From Gemmatimonadales bacterium (GTDB taxonomy: Bacteria > Gemmatimonadota > Gemmatimonadetes > Gemmatimonadales > GWC2-71-9), in NCBI GenBank assembly GCA_011772755.1, contig WVYX01000293.1, forward strand, positions 1-58,948: a stretch of DNA of 58,948 nt. Reading direction: 5' to 3'. The notes below the pieces were generated by a model. That model did no database searches, was not told the origin of the DNA, and was given only the letters and a program-made list of their open reading frames with translations. Below, piece by piece: positions 1 to 8,308 of this stretch. The position numbers and the translations under genes were made by a program. Position 1 is the stretch's first letter, and each line of letters opens with the position of its first letter.

Positions 1-33
1 GTGTGAGGGTGAGACGGCATACTTCCCTCACAC
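1..33. repeat. 9-bp inverted repeat at the left edge
   Basis: GTGTGAGGG (1-9) and CCCTCACAC (25-33) are perfect inverted complements separated by 15 nt. They are followed by a short CACCTSR-like pyrimidine-rich run (31-56) that ends just before adk. No T-tract follows the stem on the plus strand, so it is not an obvious intrinsic terminator. It may be the 3' edge of an intergenic repeat that continues beyond the window. Confidence 0.5.
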
Positions 34-58
34 CTCGCACCTGACACCTCAGACCTTC

Positions 59-622
59 ATGAACATCATTCTCCTCGGCCCCCCTGGCTCCGGCAAAGGT
101 ACGCAAGGGAAGTTGCTGTCCCAGCGACTGAATGCTCCCAAGATCGCGACGGGCGACTTGCTACGTGATGCGGTGAGGCGGGGCACCGACCTGGGACGGC
201 AGGCCAGTTCGTATATTGATCAAGGACTGCTCGTGCCTGATGAGGTGATCATCAACCTGATCGACGAGGTACTCCGCTCCCCAGGCGCGTCCAACGGCGT
301 GATCATGGATGGGTTTCCGCGAACCGTGGCGCAGGCAGAAGCGGTTGACCGACTGCTTGCAGAGCGCAGCTCGCGAGTGGACTGCGTGCTGTGCATCGAC
401 GTACCGGAGGAAGAGGTGGTGAAGCGGATGCTCGGTCGGGCTGCTCAGGAGGGTCGGAGTGACGATACCCGGGAGACCATCCAGCAGCGGCTAGCGGTGT
501 TCTGGGAACAAACCGCGCCACTCGTCACGTACTACAGAAACCGTGGCGTGCTCATCGACATTCCGGGCACGGGCACGGTGGATGCCATCGCAGAACGGAT
601 AAGGGCGGTTCTCCGGTCATGA
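59..622 (+). CDS. adk: adenylate kinase
   Basis: Catalyses reversible transfer of phosphate between ATP and AMP to make 2 ADP in the cytoplasm. The P-loop GPPGSGKGTQ lies at residues 7-16 and the AMP-binding DGFPRT motif at about 84-89. At 187 residues it is a short-LID form: the region after GRAAQEGR lacks the zinc-binding cysteines of long bacterial enzymes. It overlaps the next gene, map, by 4 nt (ATGA). The secY-adk-map order is common in ribosomal-protein operons, so secY probably lies just to the left; this is inferred. No clear Shine-Dalgarno sequence is seen before the ATG. Confidence 0.96.
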   Translation: MNIILLGPPGSGKGTQGKLLSQRLNAPKIATGDLLRDAVRRGTDLGRQASSYIDQGLLVPDEVIINLIDEVLRSPGASNGVIMDGFPRTVAQAEAVDRLLAERSSRVDCVLCIDVPEEEVVKRMLGRAAQEGRSDDTRETIQQRLAVFWEQTAPLVTYYRNRGVLIDIPGTGTVDAIAERIRAVLRS

Positions 623-1389
623 TCACCATCAAATCCGCTCGGGAAATCGAGACGATGGCGCTGGCGGGCCGGATCCTAGCCGACGCCCTGACGCTGGTAG
701 CGAGTCGAGTTCAACCGGGTGTGAGCACTGCAGAGCTGGATCGGGTCGCGGAGGAGTTCATCCGCAGCTACCCCGGTGCCCGGCCGTCTTTCAAGGGGCT
801 ATACGATTTTCCGGCTTCCCTGTGCACTTCCATCAATAGCGAGATCGTTCACGGTATTCCGTGCGAGAAGCGGGTTCTCAAAGACGGCGACATCATCAGC
901 ATCGACTGCGGCGTGTACCTCGAGGGCCTGCACGCCGACTCAGCCATCACCAAGGCCGTCGGGGCGGTGACTGAGGAGGTACAGCGTCTTCTACAGGTCA
1001 CCCAGAAGGCCCTCGAAGCAGGGATCAAGACGGCGCTGGTGGGGAACCATGTCGGGGACATCGGGCATGCAGTGCAGCAGATAGCTGAAGGTGCTGGCTG
1101 CAGCGTCGTACGGGAGCTTGTCGGCCACGGCATTGGCGCGAGCTTCCACGAGGAACCGCAAGTGCCGAACTATGGCAAGCCGAAGCGGGGCCCGCGCCTC
1201 ACCCCAGGGATGACCCTGGCGATCGAGCCCATGGTCACCACCGGCGGCCCCGAGATCCGCACACTAGATGACAAGTGGACCGTCGTCACCGCGGATGGAT
1301 CGCTGTCGGCCCACTTCGAACACACCGTGGTGATACAGCCAGACGGACCGCGGATCCTCACACAGGTACCGGCTGCGGCCCCTGCCTGA
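619..1389 (+). CDS. map: type I methionine aminopeptidase
   Basis: Removes the initiator methionine from nascent proteins. The 256-residue protein has the full pita-bread metal-site set: the Asp residues of IDCG and HADSA, the His of GHGIG, the Glu of EPMV and the Glu of FEHTVV. The FHEEPQVPN segment is also typical. Length matches bacterial type Ia enzymes. Start is the ATG overlapping the adk stop codon, which supports translational coupling. No N-terminal extension is present. Confidence 0.96.
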   Translation: MITIKSAREIETMALAGRILADALTLVASRVQPGVSTAELDRVAEEFIRSYPGARPSFKGLYDFPASLCTSINSEIVHGIPCEKRVLKDGDIISIDCGVYLEGLHADSAITKAVGAVTEEVQRLLQVTQKALEAGIKTALVGNHVGDIGHAVQQIAEGAGCSVVRELVGHGIGASFHEEPQVPNYGKPKRGPRLTPGMTLAIEPMVTTGGPEIRTLDDKWTVVTADGSLSAHFEHTVVIQPDGPRILTQVPAAAPA

Positions 1390-1486
1390 GAGACGTCGAC
1401 GCTGTCATCGGCAGCGCGGCTCCACGGCCCTTACGCACAGGATGCTGCCCCAGGCGAACCGGGCAGTCTGCTGAGAGCTGACGTGG

Positions 1487-2290
1487 CTACTCCGTGTGAG
1501 GGGCCTCTCGGTGCAGGACCTCCAGCAGCCAGGCATGGATCGGGGGATTGCCGGCGACGATCGCTCCGTGGCGGGTCACCTCGCCGCTTCCCTCGAGATC
1601 AGTGATGACCCCGCCGGCCTCCCGTATGATCAGTGCTCCGGCCGCGATATCCCACGGCGCCAGGTACAGCTCCCAGAAGCCATCAAATCGTCCGCAGGCA
1701 AGGTCTACCAGATCCAGCGAGGCTGCACCGGCACGCCGGATCCCACTCGTTGTACGAAGGATCGTATCGAATTGACGCAGATACTGGGGAAGGCGACGCA
1801 GCACTTTGAAAGGAAAGCCGGTTCCGATGAGCGCGTGGGCGGGCTCCGACACGTGCGAGACCGCCAGCTGACGGTCCCCGCACCAGGCGCCACTACCTCG
1901 AGCGGCGTGATAGACGATCCCCCGAGTCACATCCACGACCACTCCGACAGTGAGCACGCCGTCAACGGTGGCCGCGACGCTGACGCCAAAGGCTGGATAA
2001 CCGTGCAGGTAGTTGGTGGTGCCGTCGAGGGGGTCCACGATCCAGACCAGCTCGGCACCGGCTGCTTCGGGGGATAGCTCCTCACCCATGATGATAGATG
2101 CCGGGGCCCCCGCCAGAAGCGTCTCTCCGATCAGCTCCTCGGCTTCCCGGTCGACCGTGGTGACGAAATCGCTGGTCCCCTTCAAGTCCCAAGTCGCCGG
2201 GTCGGGTGGTCGCTCGCTCGACCGGATATGTTCGGCAGCGCGCCGTGCCGCTTCCTGTGCCAGGAGTAGTAAGTCGTGCTGTTCAGTCAC
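1487..2290 (-). CDS. inositol monophosphatase family protein
   Basis: A 267-residue Mg2+-dependent phosphatase of the IMPase/SuhB/CysQ superfamily. The metal-binding motifs are visible: GEE (about residues 69-71), DPLDGTTN (about 86-93) and WDIAAG near the C-terminus with the substrate-site EAGG. Family members act on inositol 1-phosphate, 3'-phosphoadenosine 5'-phosphate or sugar phosphates. The sequence alone does not separate these. It sits between map and trpS on the opposite strand, only 36 nt from the divergent trpS start. Confidence 0.9.
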   Translation of the reverse strand: MTEQHDLLLLAQEAARRAAEHIRSSERPPDPATWDLKGTSDFVTTVDREAEELIGETLLAGAPASIIMGEELSPEAAGAELVWIVDPLDGTTNYLHGYPAFGVSVAATVDGVLTVGVVVDVTRGIVYHAARGSGAWCGDRQLAVSHVSEPAHALIGTGFPFKVLRRLPQYLRQFDTILRTTSGIRRAGAASLDLVDLACGRFDGFWELYLAPWDIAAGALIIREAGGVITDLEGSGEVTRHGAIVAGNPPIHAWLLEVLHREAPHTE

Positions 2291-2326
2291 CTTGCGGTCC
2301 CCTTATACCGTACCTAGCTTGCCCGC

Positions 2327-3331
2327 ATGATTCGCGTCTTCTCCGGCATTCAGCCGTCCGGCGAGCTTCATATCGGCAACTACCTGGGTGCAGTCAAGCA
2401 CTGGGTAGGGCTGCAAGACGAGTACGAGTGCTTCTTCTGCATCGTCGATTACCACGCCATCACCCAAGATTACGATGTGGACGCGCTGGAGAGCCACACC
2501 TTCGATATGGCGGTGAGCCTCCTCGCCGCGGGCCTCGACCCTGGTAAGTGCGTGCTGTTCGTCCAGTCTCACGTGCTTGAGCACACCGAACTGGCCTGGG
2601 TGTTTACCACGGTTACACCCCTCGGCGAGCTTGAGCGGATGACCCAATTTAAGGAGAAGGCGCAGCGCCAAGAAAGCGTACTCGCGGGTCTGTTGAACTA
2701 CCCGGTCCTCCAGGCGGCAGATGTGCTGCTCTACAAGGCGAACCGAGTCCCTGTGGGCGAAGACCAGGTCCAGCACGTCGAGCTGATCCGAGAGATCGCG
2801 CGCAAATGGAACACCCGTTACGGTCAGGACTTCTTCCCCGAGCCGCACGCGCAGGTAGGACGAGCACGGCGCATCCTCGGACTCGACGGCCAGTCCAAAA
2901 TGTCAAAGAGCCTCGGCAATACCATCGGGATTCTCGAGGAGCTGGATGGCATCTGGGAGCTGCTGCGACCCGCGGTGACGGACCCAGCACGGGTAACCCG
3001 CAAGGATCCTGGGACTCCCGAGATGTGCAACCTCTACGCCCTGCATCAACAGTTCTCGCCTGCTTACACGGTGGAGGAGGTGGCGAACAAGTGTCGCACC
3101 GCCGGCTGGGGATGCCTGGACTGTAAGCGGGTGCTCGCCGACAACATGGCGGTGGCCCTCGCACCGATCAGGGAACGCGCTGCCGAGCTGCGGGCCCGCC
3201 CGGAACGAGTCCAGGAGGTCTTGGAATCCGGAGCGGAGCGCGCCCGGAGCGTCGCCCGAGAAACGATGCGGGAGGTGCGGGAGCGCATGGGATTACTGTC
3301 AGCTCCACAAGCTACACCCTCGGAGACATGA
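2327..3331 (+). CDS. trpS: tryptophan-tRNA ligase
   Basis: Class I aminoacyl-tRNA synthetase charging tRNA-Trp. The HIGH-type signature is ELHIGNYLGAV (about residues 14-24) and the KMSKS loop is GQSKMSKSLGNT (about 190). The 334-residue length is typical. The product begins IRVFSGIQPSG, as in bacterial TrpRS. Its stop overlaps the next gene's ATG by 4 nt. There is no sign of a second trpS or of an upstream T-box. Confidence 0.96.
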   Translation: MIRVFSGIQPSGELHIGNYLGAVKHWVGLQDEYECFFCIVDYHAITQDYDVDALESHTFDMAVSLLAAGLDPGKCVLFVQSHVLEHTELAWVFTTVTPLGELERMTQFKEKAQRQESVLAGLLNYPVLQAADVLLYKANRVPVGEDQVQHVELIREIARKWNTRYGQDFFPEPHAQVGRARRILGLDGQSKMSKSLGNTIGILEELDGIWELLRPAVTDPARVTRKDPGTPEMCNLYALHQQFSPAYTVEEVANKCRTAGWGCLDCKRVLADNMAVALAPIRERAAELRARPERVQEVLESGAERARSVARETMREVRERMGLLSAPQATPSET

Positions 3332-3999
3332 GCGAAATCTGGGCTGACGTCGTTCGGGAACTTCGCCTCGACCTCCTCGGGCAGCTCGTCATGGCTGTTC
3401 TCCTGGGAGGAGCGGTTGGCCTGGAGCGGGAGCTGCGGGGCAAGGCGGCGGGCCTCAGAACGAACATCCTGATCTGCGCAGGCGCCACGCTCTTCACCCA
3501 GCTCTCCATCGCGGTCTCGGGTCCCAGTGGCGATCCGGGGCGAATCGCCGCCCAGATCGTAACGGGTGTGGGGTTCATCGGGGCTGGCACGATCCTGCAC
3601 AGTCGCGGGCACATCAGTGGGTTGACCAGTGCCGCGACAATCTGGCTTGTAGCGGCCATCGGCGTCGCCGTCGGCGCCGGGGCGGTGTTCGAAGCTACCG
3701 GCGCGACACTTCTGGTGGTGCTGGTATTGGCGGTGCTCAGGCGTGTGGAAAACTTCGTCAACAGCTACCGTGGTGTGAGTCGGGTTGTGGTTGAGGTCGA
3801 GCCCGAGCCCGAGCGCGTCAATCAGATCGAGCGGATTGTTCGGCAGGCTGGCCTCGAGGTGGAGGAGCTGCGTTCGGAGCAGCGGGGCAATCGCCTAGCG
3901 GTTGAAGTGGTCATGAGTGGACCTGCCCGGCTGCACGACCGGGCCAAGCTTGGTCTTCTCCGTGCGTCGGGCGCCTACATGATCTCCGCGGAAGAGTGA
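3328..3999 (+). CDS. MgtC/SapB family membrane protein
   Basis: A 223-residue inner-membrane protein. The N-terminal 130 residues hold about four hydrophobic segments and the family hallmarks LGGAVGLERELRGKAAGLRTN and VTGVGFIGAGTI. A soluble C-terminal tail of about 85 residues (QIERIVRQAG...) resembles the ACT-like tail of MgtC proteins. In pathogens MgtC affects Mg2+ adaptation and F-ATPase. Its role here is unknown. It is coupled to trpS upstream and to the dehydrogenase downstream by 4-nt overlaps. Confidence 0.85.
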   Translation: MSEIWADVVRELRLDLLGQLVMAVLLGGAVGLERELRGKAAGLRTNILICAGATLFTQLSIAVSGPSGDPGRIAAQIVTGVGFIGAGTILHSRGHISGLTSAATIWLVAAIGVAVGAGAVFEATGATLLVVLVLAVLRRVENFVNSYRGVSRVVVEVEPEPERVNQIERIVRQAGLEVEELRSEQRGNRLAVEVVMSGPARLHDRAKLGLLRASGAYMISAEE

Positions 4000-5024
4000 G
4001 ACGGGCAGTTATCGATCTCTCGTCATCACGGCCGGCGTGGCGGGTGACGGCGACCGCCGTAGCGGAGATCCGCCGCGCGTTCGGACGAGGGTGGGAGGTG
4101 GTGAACGTCGAAGCGGCGGCGGTGAGCGATAGTGATGGGGCAGTGGCGTCACACGATGCGGTGCGGTGTGCCCAAGGGACCGAGGTGTACTTCGGGTGGG
4201 GCGTGCCCGGCGCGGTGGTTGCGGCGGCCGCCGACACGCTGCGATGGGCACATACGGCGGCGGCAGGCGTCGGAGCGAGCCTCACGCCGGAGTTGCTTGG
4301 CTGCGGCGCTGTAGTGACCAATTCCCGGGGTGTTTGTGCCGAAACCGTGGCTGACTGGGCGCTTGCGGCGATCGCCTTCTGTGTGCGGGGCTTCCATTGG
4401 GCGGCTGCAGCGCAACGCGAGCGGCGGTGGGCAAAGGACGTGTTCACCGATGGTACGGTGCCCCTGCGCGAGTTCTCCGAGACCCGCGTGGGGATTGTGG
4501 GCCTCGGCGGCATTGGGAGCGCCATCGCCCGTCGGTGTCGAGCCGTTGGGATGGAAGTGCGTGGCATCCGCCGGCACCCGTCCCGTCGCAGGCCGCGGGG
4601 GGTCGCGTGGGTGGGTGGCCCCGGCGACCTGATCCGCCTCGCCCGGCAGAGTGATGTGCTGGTCCTTGCCGCCCCTCACACCGCGGAGACGGGGCGTCTG
4701 GTTGGCGAGGAGGTTCTGGCAGCGCTGCCGCCCGCTTCCTTCGTGCTCAACGCATCCCGGGGTGCACTGCTGGACGAAGCTGCCCTCCTGATGCACCTTG
4801 AGACTGGGCATCTCGCGGGCTGCGTGTTGGACGTGTTCGCGTCAGAACCTCTTGTGGCGGATCACCCCCTGTGGAACCACCCCAGGGCGTTCATCACACC
4901 GCATGTGGGCGGGGTTTCCGAGCGGTTCTGGGGGCGCGAGACGGCCCTGATCGTGGAGAACATTAGACGGTACTTGGCAGGGCGTCGCTTGAAGAACTTG
5001 GTGGATTTCACGGTCGGTTACTAG
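3996..5024 (+). CDS. D-2-hydroxyacid dehydrogenase, NAD-binding
   Basis: A 342-residue member of the D-isomer-specific 2-hydroxyacid dehydrogenase family. The Rossmann motif VGLGGIGSAIARR is near residue 168. The catalytic Arg is in LNASRGALLDE, the Glu in FASEPL, and the His in ITPHVGG. Substrate specificity (glyoxylate, phosphoglycerate, lactate and so on) cannot be read from the sequence. There is no C-terminal ACT domain, so it is not a classic SerA. The GTG start overlaps the preceding stop (GTGA). The N-terminus is rich in Arg and Ala. Confidence 0.85.
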   Translation: MRRAVIDLSSSRPAWRVTATAVAEIRRAFGRGWEVVNVEAAAVSDSDGAVASHDAVRCAQGTEVYFGWGVPGAVVAAAADTLRWAHTAAAGVGASLTPELLGCGAVVTNSRGVCAETVADWALAAIAFCVRGFHWAAAAQRERRWAKDVFTDGTVPLREFSETRVGIVGLGGIGSAIARRCRAVGMEVRGIRRHPSRRRPRGVAWVGGPGDLIRLARQSDVLVLAAPHTAETGRLVGEEVLAALPPASFVLNASRGALLDEAALLMHLETGHLAGCVLDVFASEPLVADHPLWNHPRAFITPHVGGVSERFWGRETALIVENIRRYLAGRRLKNLVDFTVGY

Positions 5025-5027
5025 CGT

Positions 5028-6134
5028 ATGGAGAACATCATCAAAGCGGCGGTCCAGCGCGGCGCGTCGGACTTGCATATCAAGGCGGGCGACGTGTTCC
5101 GGGCGCGCGTCGATGGCAAGCTGGTGCCGCTGACCAAACAGCGGCTCACGCCGGAGCAAACCAAAGCGATCGCGCTGAAGCTCATTCCGCTACAGGAGGA
5201 TCGGAAACGCATTGACGAGATTCGGGACTACGACTGTTCCTGGGGATCCCCCGGGATCGGCCGATTCCGAGTGAACATTCTGCGGCAGCGCTCATCCTTC
5301 ATGATCGTCATGCGTGCGATCCCGTTCGAAGTGCCGACGTTCGAGAAGCTGCATGCTCCCCCGGTGCTGGAAGAGATCGCGGAACGAGAGCGGGGAATGG
5401 TCCTCGTGACCGGCTTGCCGGGGAGTGGCAAGAGCTCCACGATGGCTGCGATCATCAACCACATCAACCAGAAGATGAATAAGCACATCGTGACGCTGGA
5501 GAACCCCATCGAGTTCCTGCATCGCGATCTCAACAGCTCCGTCACTCAGCGAGAGATCGGACCGGACACGGAGAGCTTCCGCACCGGGCTGCGGGCCGCA
5601 CTACGCCAGGATCCGGACGTCGTCCTGATTGATGAGATCCTCGACGTCCACACCGTGGACACCGCGATGAAGACCGTGGAGACCGGCCACCTGCTGATCT
5701 CGAGCCTGCCTACACCCGATGTCACTACCACGGTGGGCCGCATCGTGGCGATGTTCCCACCGGAGGAGCAGGAAATCGCGCGGGTTCGCCTGGCGGACAC
5801 CCTCCAGGCCGTAGTGTCTCAGCGCCTGATTCCACGAGCCGACGGGAAGGGTCGCTGTTGCGCGTTTGAGATCATGGTGTGTACACCGGCGATCCGCGAT
5901 CTGATTCGGGACCGCAGCCGCGTTGGTGAGATTCGCGATTACCTCGACGAGGATCGTGGCCAAACCGGGATGCAGACGTTCGACCAGCACCTGGTGGAGC
6001 TCGTTGAGAGTGGGACCGTGGCCGCCGAGACCGCCACGGCTGCGGCATCGAACCCCGCAGACTTCGAGCAGAAGCTCAGCACCTCCCGCCGCAAGGCCCC
6101 AGTTGGGAAGAAGCAGGAGGTGGCTAGTCGTTGA
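5028..6134 (+). CDS. PilT-like type II/IV secretion ATPase, divergent
   Basis: A 368-residue protein aligning over its length with the pilus retraction ATPase PilT: GASDLH at the N-terminus, RFRVN in the PAS-like domain, Walker A GLPGSGKS (near residue 132), and AIRDLIRD matching PilT's AIRNLIRE retraction motif. Three signature boxes are altered. The Asp box reads TLENPIE instead of IEDPIE. Walker B reads VLIDEILD instead of LVGEMRD, keeping the Glu. The His box reads SLPTPDV instead of TLHTTSA, losing its His. No pilin or other pil genes are nearby. It may be a regulatory or altered-activity paralogue. Start is the ATG 3 nt after the preceding stop. Confidence 0.82.
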   Translation: MENIIKAAVQRGASDLHIKAGDVFRARVDGKLVPLTKQRLTPEQTKAIALKLIPLQEDRKRIDEIRDYDCSWGSPGIGRFRVNILRQRSSFMIVMRAIPFEVPTFEKLHAPPVLEEIAERERGMVLVTGLPGSGKSSTMAAIINHINQKMNKHIVTLENPIEFLHRDLNSSVTQREIGPDTESFRTGLRAALRQDPDVVLIDEILDVHTVDTAMKTVETGHLLISSLPTPDVTTTVGRIVAMFPPEEQEIARVRLADTLQAVVSQRLIPRADGKGRCCAFEIMVCTPAIRDLIRDRSRVGEIRDYLDEDRGQTGMQTFDQHLVELVESGTVAAETATAAASNPADFEQKLSTSRRKAPVGKKQEVASR

Positions 6135-6206
6135 GCGCCGCGAGAAGTGCGTGCAAGAGTGGTTCACAGAAGGCGTCAGCACCGCACACAGCGACATGGT
6201 GCCGCG

Positions 6207-7103
6207 GTGAGTGACCGCCCTGGGGGCCTGCTGGTCCCTCTCGCCACCTCGTTCGACCCCGCCACCGGTGACGTCGCACCGGTGCATCTCCGGGACAACG
6301 CCCGAGCCATCCTGGCTGCCGGCGCCACAGGTCTTGTGGCCGCCGGCTCGACTGGCGAGGCGTCGCTCCTGGCGGATGACGAGTATCGCCAGCTCGTCCA
6401 ATGGCTCCGGGATGTGGTTCCAGATGGCTGCTGGCTCATTGCCGGTGCTGGCCGGGAGTCTACCCGTGCCACGGCGGCGGCGTGCCGTACCGCCGCCGAG
6501 GAGGGTGCGGATGCCGTCCTCGTGCGAGCGCCGTCGTACTACGCTCCCGTTATCACGAGCGCGGGACTCATCGATCACTTTCGGCGCGTGGCCGACGAGT
6601 CGCCCATCCCGGTCCTGCTGTACAACTTCCCCAAATACACCGGCCTGCCACTGACCGAGGCACTGGCTTCGGCCCTTGCGCGTCATGAGAACGTCTGGGG
6701 GATCAAGGATTCCTCGGGAGATCTCAAGAACTTCGCGGCGTACCGCGACGCTGCTCCCTCTTGGTCTCTCTTCATGGGATCGGGAGGGCGATACTACGCG
6801 GCGCTGGAACTGGGAGCTGCAGGGGCGATAGCAGCCGTGGGAAACTTTGCCGCGCGGACGGCAGCCGAGATCGGGCGAGCCTTCCAAGCGGGGAACAAGG
6901 CTGCGGCCGGGGCAGCGCAGGAAACTGTCGCACCGCTGCATAGCGAGATCGTCGGTAAGCTGGGGGTGCCCGGCGTGAAAGCGGCGATGGATCTGGTGGG
7001 GTTGGCCGGGGGGCCGGTGCGACCGCCTCTCGCCGATCTCGACTCCCGGCAGCGCAAGCGGCTCGCCGTTATGCTCGCCAAGGCGCATATCGCCGTCTCC
7101 TGA
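6207..7103 (+). CDS. dihydrodipicolinate synthase family aldolase (DapA/HOGA-like)
   Basis: A 298-residue class I aldolase of the DapA/N-acetylneuraminate lyase family. It has GSTGEASLL, the catalytic Tyr in LLYNFPKYTG and the Schiff-base Lys in VWGIKDSSGD. True DapA enzymes usually read YNVPGRT and use that Arg for substrate binding; it is absent here. The C-terminal GVPGVKAAMD...GGPVRPPL resembles 4-hydroxy-2-oxoglutarate aldolases, so DapA function should not be assumed. GTG at 6207 is chosen because the 20 upstream in-frame codons are Arg/His-rich and unlike the family, and the length then fits. Confidence 0.82.
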   Translation: MSDRPGGLLVPLATSFDPATGDVAPVHLRDNARAILAAGATGLVAAGSTGEASLLADDEYRQLVQWLRDVVPDGCWLIAGAGRESTRATAAACRTAAEEGADAVLVRAPSYYAPVITSAGLIDHFRRVADESPIPVLLYNFPKYTGLPLTEALASALARHENVWGIKDSSGDLKNFAAYRDAAPSWSLFMGSGGRYYAALELGAAGAIAAVGNFAARTAAEIGRAFQAGNKAAAGAAQETVAPLHSEIVGKLGVPGVKAAMDLVGLAGGPVRPPLADLDSRQRKRLAVMLAKAHIAVS

Positions 7104-7104
7104 C

Positions 7105-8214
7105 GTGTCGCAACAATGGGCCGGGGAGCTGTTCACCCGCATCGCGGTTCCCCGCCTCCCGGGATCGCCAGCCCTCCCTGCGGTCGAGGAAGCGATTGCT
7201 GAGCGCCTGAGGGCGTTCGGCTACGGAGTGCGGCGGGATGAGTTCCGGGCCTCCCCGCGGCGACTGTCTGCCGCCACCGTCGCAGGTGCGGGCCTCGGCT
7301 GGGTCACCCTCATCATTGTGCCGTTGCTGCTCCTCCCCGTCCCCGGTTGGCCTGTCACCCTGATCGGGGTGGGCGCACTGGGGCTCGTCGCCGTGCTGGC
7401 AGTGGGAATCGCTGAAGGGCGCTTGCCGGTTTCCTCCCTTGAGGTACCCACCGCAAACCTACGGGCCACGCGGGGTGAGCCGGCACTCTGGCTCGTGGCC
7501 CACGTGGATAGCAAGGCACAAGGACTCTCACTCCTGGCGCGGGCGATTGCAGCGGTGTCGGCTGGGGCGGGGGTCCTGGGCCTCCTGAGTCTCCTTGTTG
7601 CCCGGCTGGTCACACCGCTCCCCTGGTGGGCTGTGGTTCCGGTGGCCGCCGTCGCTCTCATCGGTGGCGCGGCATTCTCCCGGGGCACGCCGCGGAACGA
7701 CTCCCCCGGGGCGGTGGACAATGCCACTGGCGTCATTGCGGTCTTGGTGGCAGCCGAGCGATTGCGGGAGCGCACCGACGTCGGCGTACTGCTGACTGGC
7801 GCCGAAGAGTTCGCCATGGAGGGAGCTCGTGCCTGGGTGCAGGCGGGTCCCGCTAGTGGACTGTTCATCAACTTTGATGGGGTTGACTCCCGCGGGAGGT
7901 ACCGGGTGGTTCCTCATCCCCCCCGCAGAGAAGGGTCCGGGGCCGCATTGAGCGCCGATCTGAGTGGCGTGTTGGCCACGGTCCTGTCTGAGCGGGGGCA
8001 CCCGGTCAAGGAGGGTCGCCTCCCATTCGGTGTCTATGTGGACGGTGCCGTGCTGGCCGGAGCGGGCATGCCGGGCGTGACCCTGTGTCGCGGCGATTGG
8101 AGAACTCTCAGGGTCGTGCACACCAGTCAGGACACCGTGGGGCGAGTAGACGTACAGGCTGCCGTTGAGGCCGGGGAGGCCACTGCGGCCGCGGTGCGGC
8201 GACTTCTTGGTTGA
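7105..8214 (+). CDS. M28 family metallopeptidase, membrane-associated
   Basis: A 369-residue zinc aminopeptidase-like protein. Zinc and catalytic positions are visible: His and Asp in VAHVDSK, Asp in SPGAVDNATG, the Glu pair in TGAEEFAMEG, Asp in NFDGVDS and a late His in RVVHTSQDT. Two or three hydrophobic stretches (about residues 60-105 and 140-185) interrupt the fold, so the protein is probably anchored in the membrane. GTG start lies one base after the aldolase stop, so the two genes are co-transcribed. A terminator follows. Confidence 0.83.
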   Translation: MSQQWAGELFTRIAVPRLPGSPALPAVEEAIAERLRAFGYGVRRDEFRASPRRLSAATVAGAGLGWVTLIIVPLLLLPVPGWPVTLIGVGALGLVAVLAVGIAEGRLPVSSLEVPTANLRATRGEPALWLVAHVDSKAQGLSLLARAIAAVSAGAGVLGLLSLLVARLVTPLPWWAVVPVAAVALIGGAAFSRGTPRNDSPGAVDNATGVIAVLVAAERLRERTDVGVLLTGAEEFAMEGARAWVQAGPASGLFINFDGVDSRGRYRVVPHPPRREGSGAALSADLSGVLATVLSERGHPVKEGRLPFGVYVDGAVLAGAGMPGVTLCRGDWRTLRVVHTSQDTVGRVDVQAAVEAGEATAAAVRRLLG

Positions 8215-8251
8215 CGTAGAGTAGGGGGAGGGATAGCTTGTCCGAAAGGAT

Positions 8252-8281
8252 GCCCTGGCGGGGACCCCGCGGGGCTTTTTT
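8252..8281 (+). terminator. Rho-independent terminator upstream of purA
   Basis: GCCCTGGCGGGG and CCCCGCGGGGC form a GC-rich stem with small bulges and a very tight loop, followed by six T residues (8276-8281). It ends transcription from the M28 peptidase side and separates that operon from purA, whose ATG is at 8309. An attenuator role for purA cannot be excluded. Confidence 0.7.
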
Positions 8282-8308
8282 GTTGCGCATATTGGAGAAC
8301 GGAGTGAC

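Noticed and set aside
5601-7142. 513-residue open frame on the minus strand
   Set aside because: Antisense to the PilT-like and aldolase genes; composition is typical of a shadow frame and no motif is seen.
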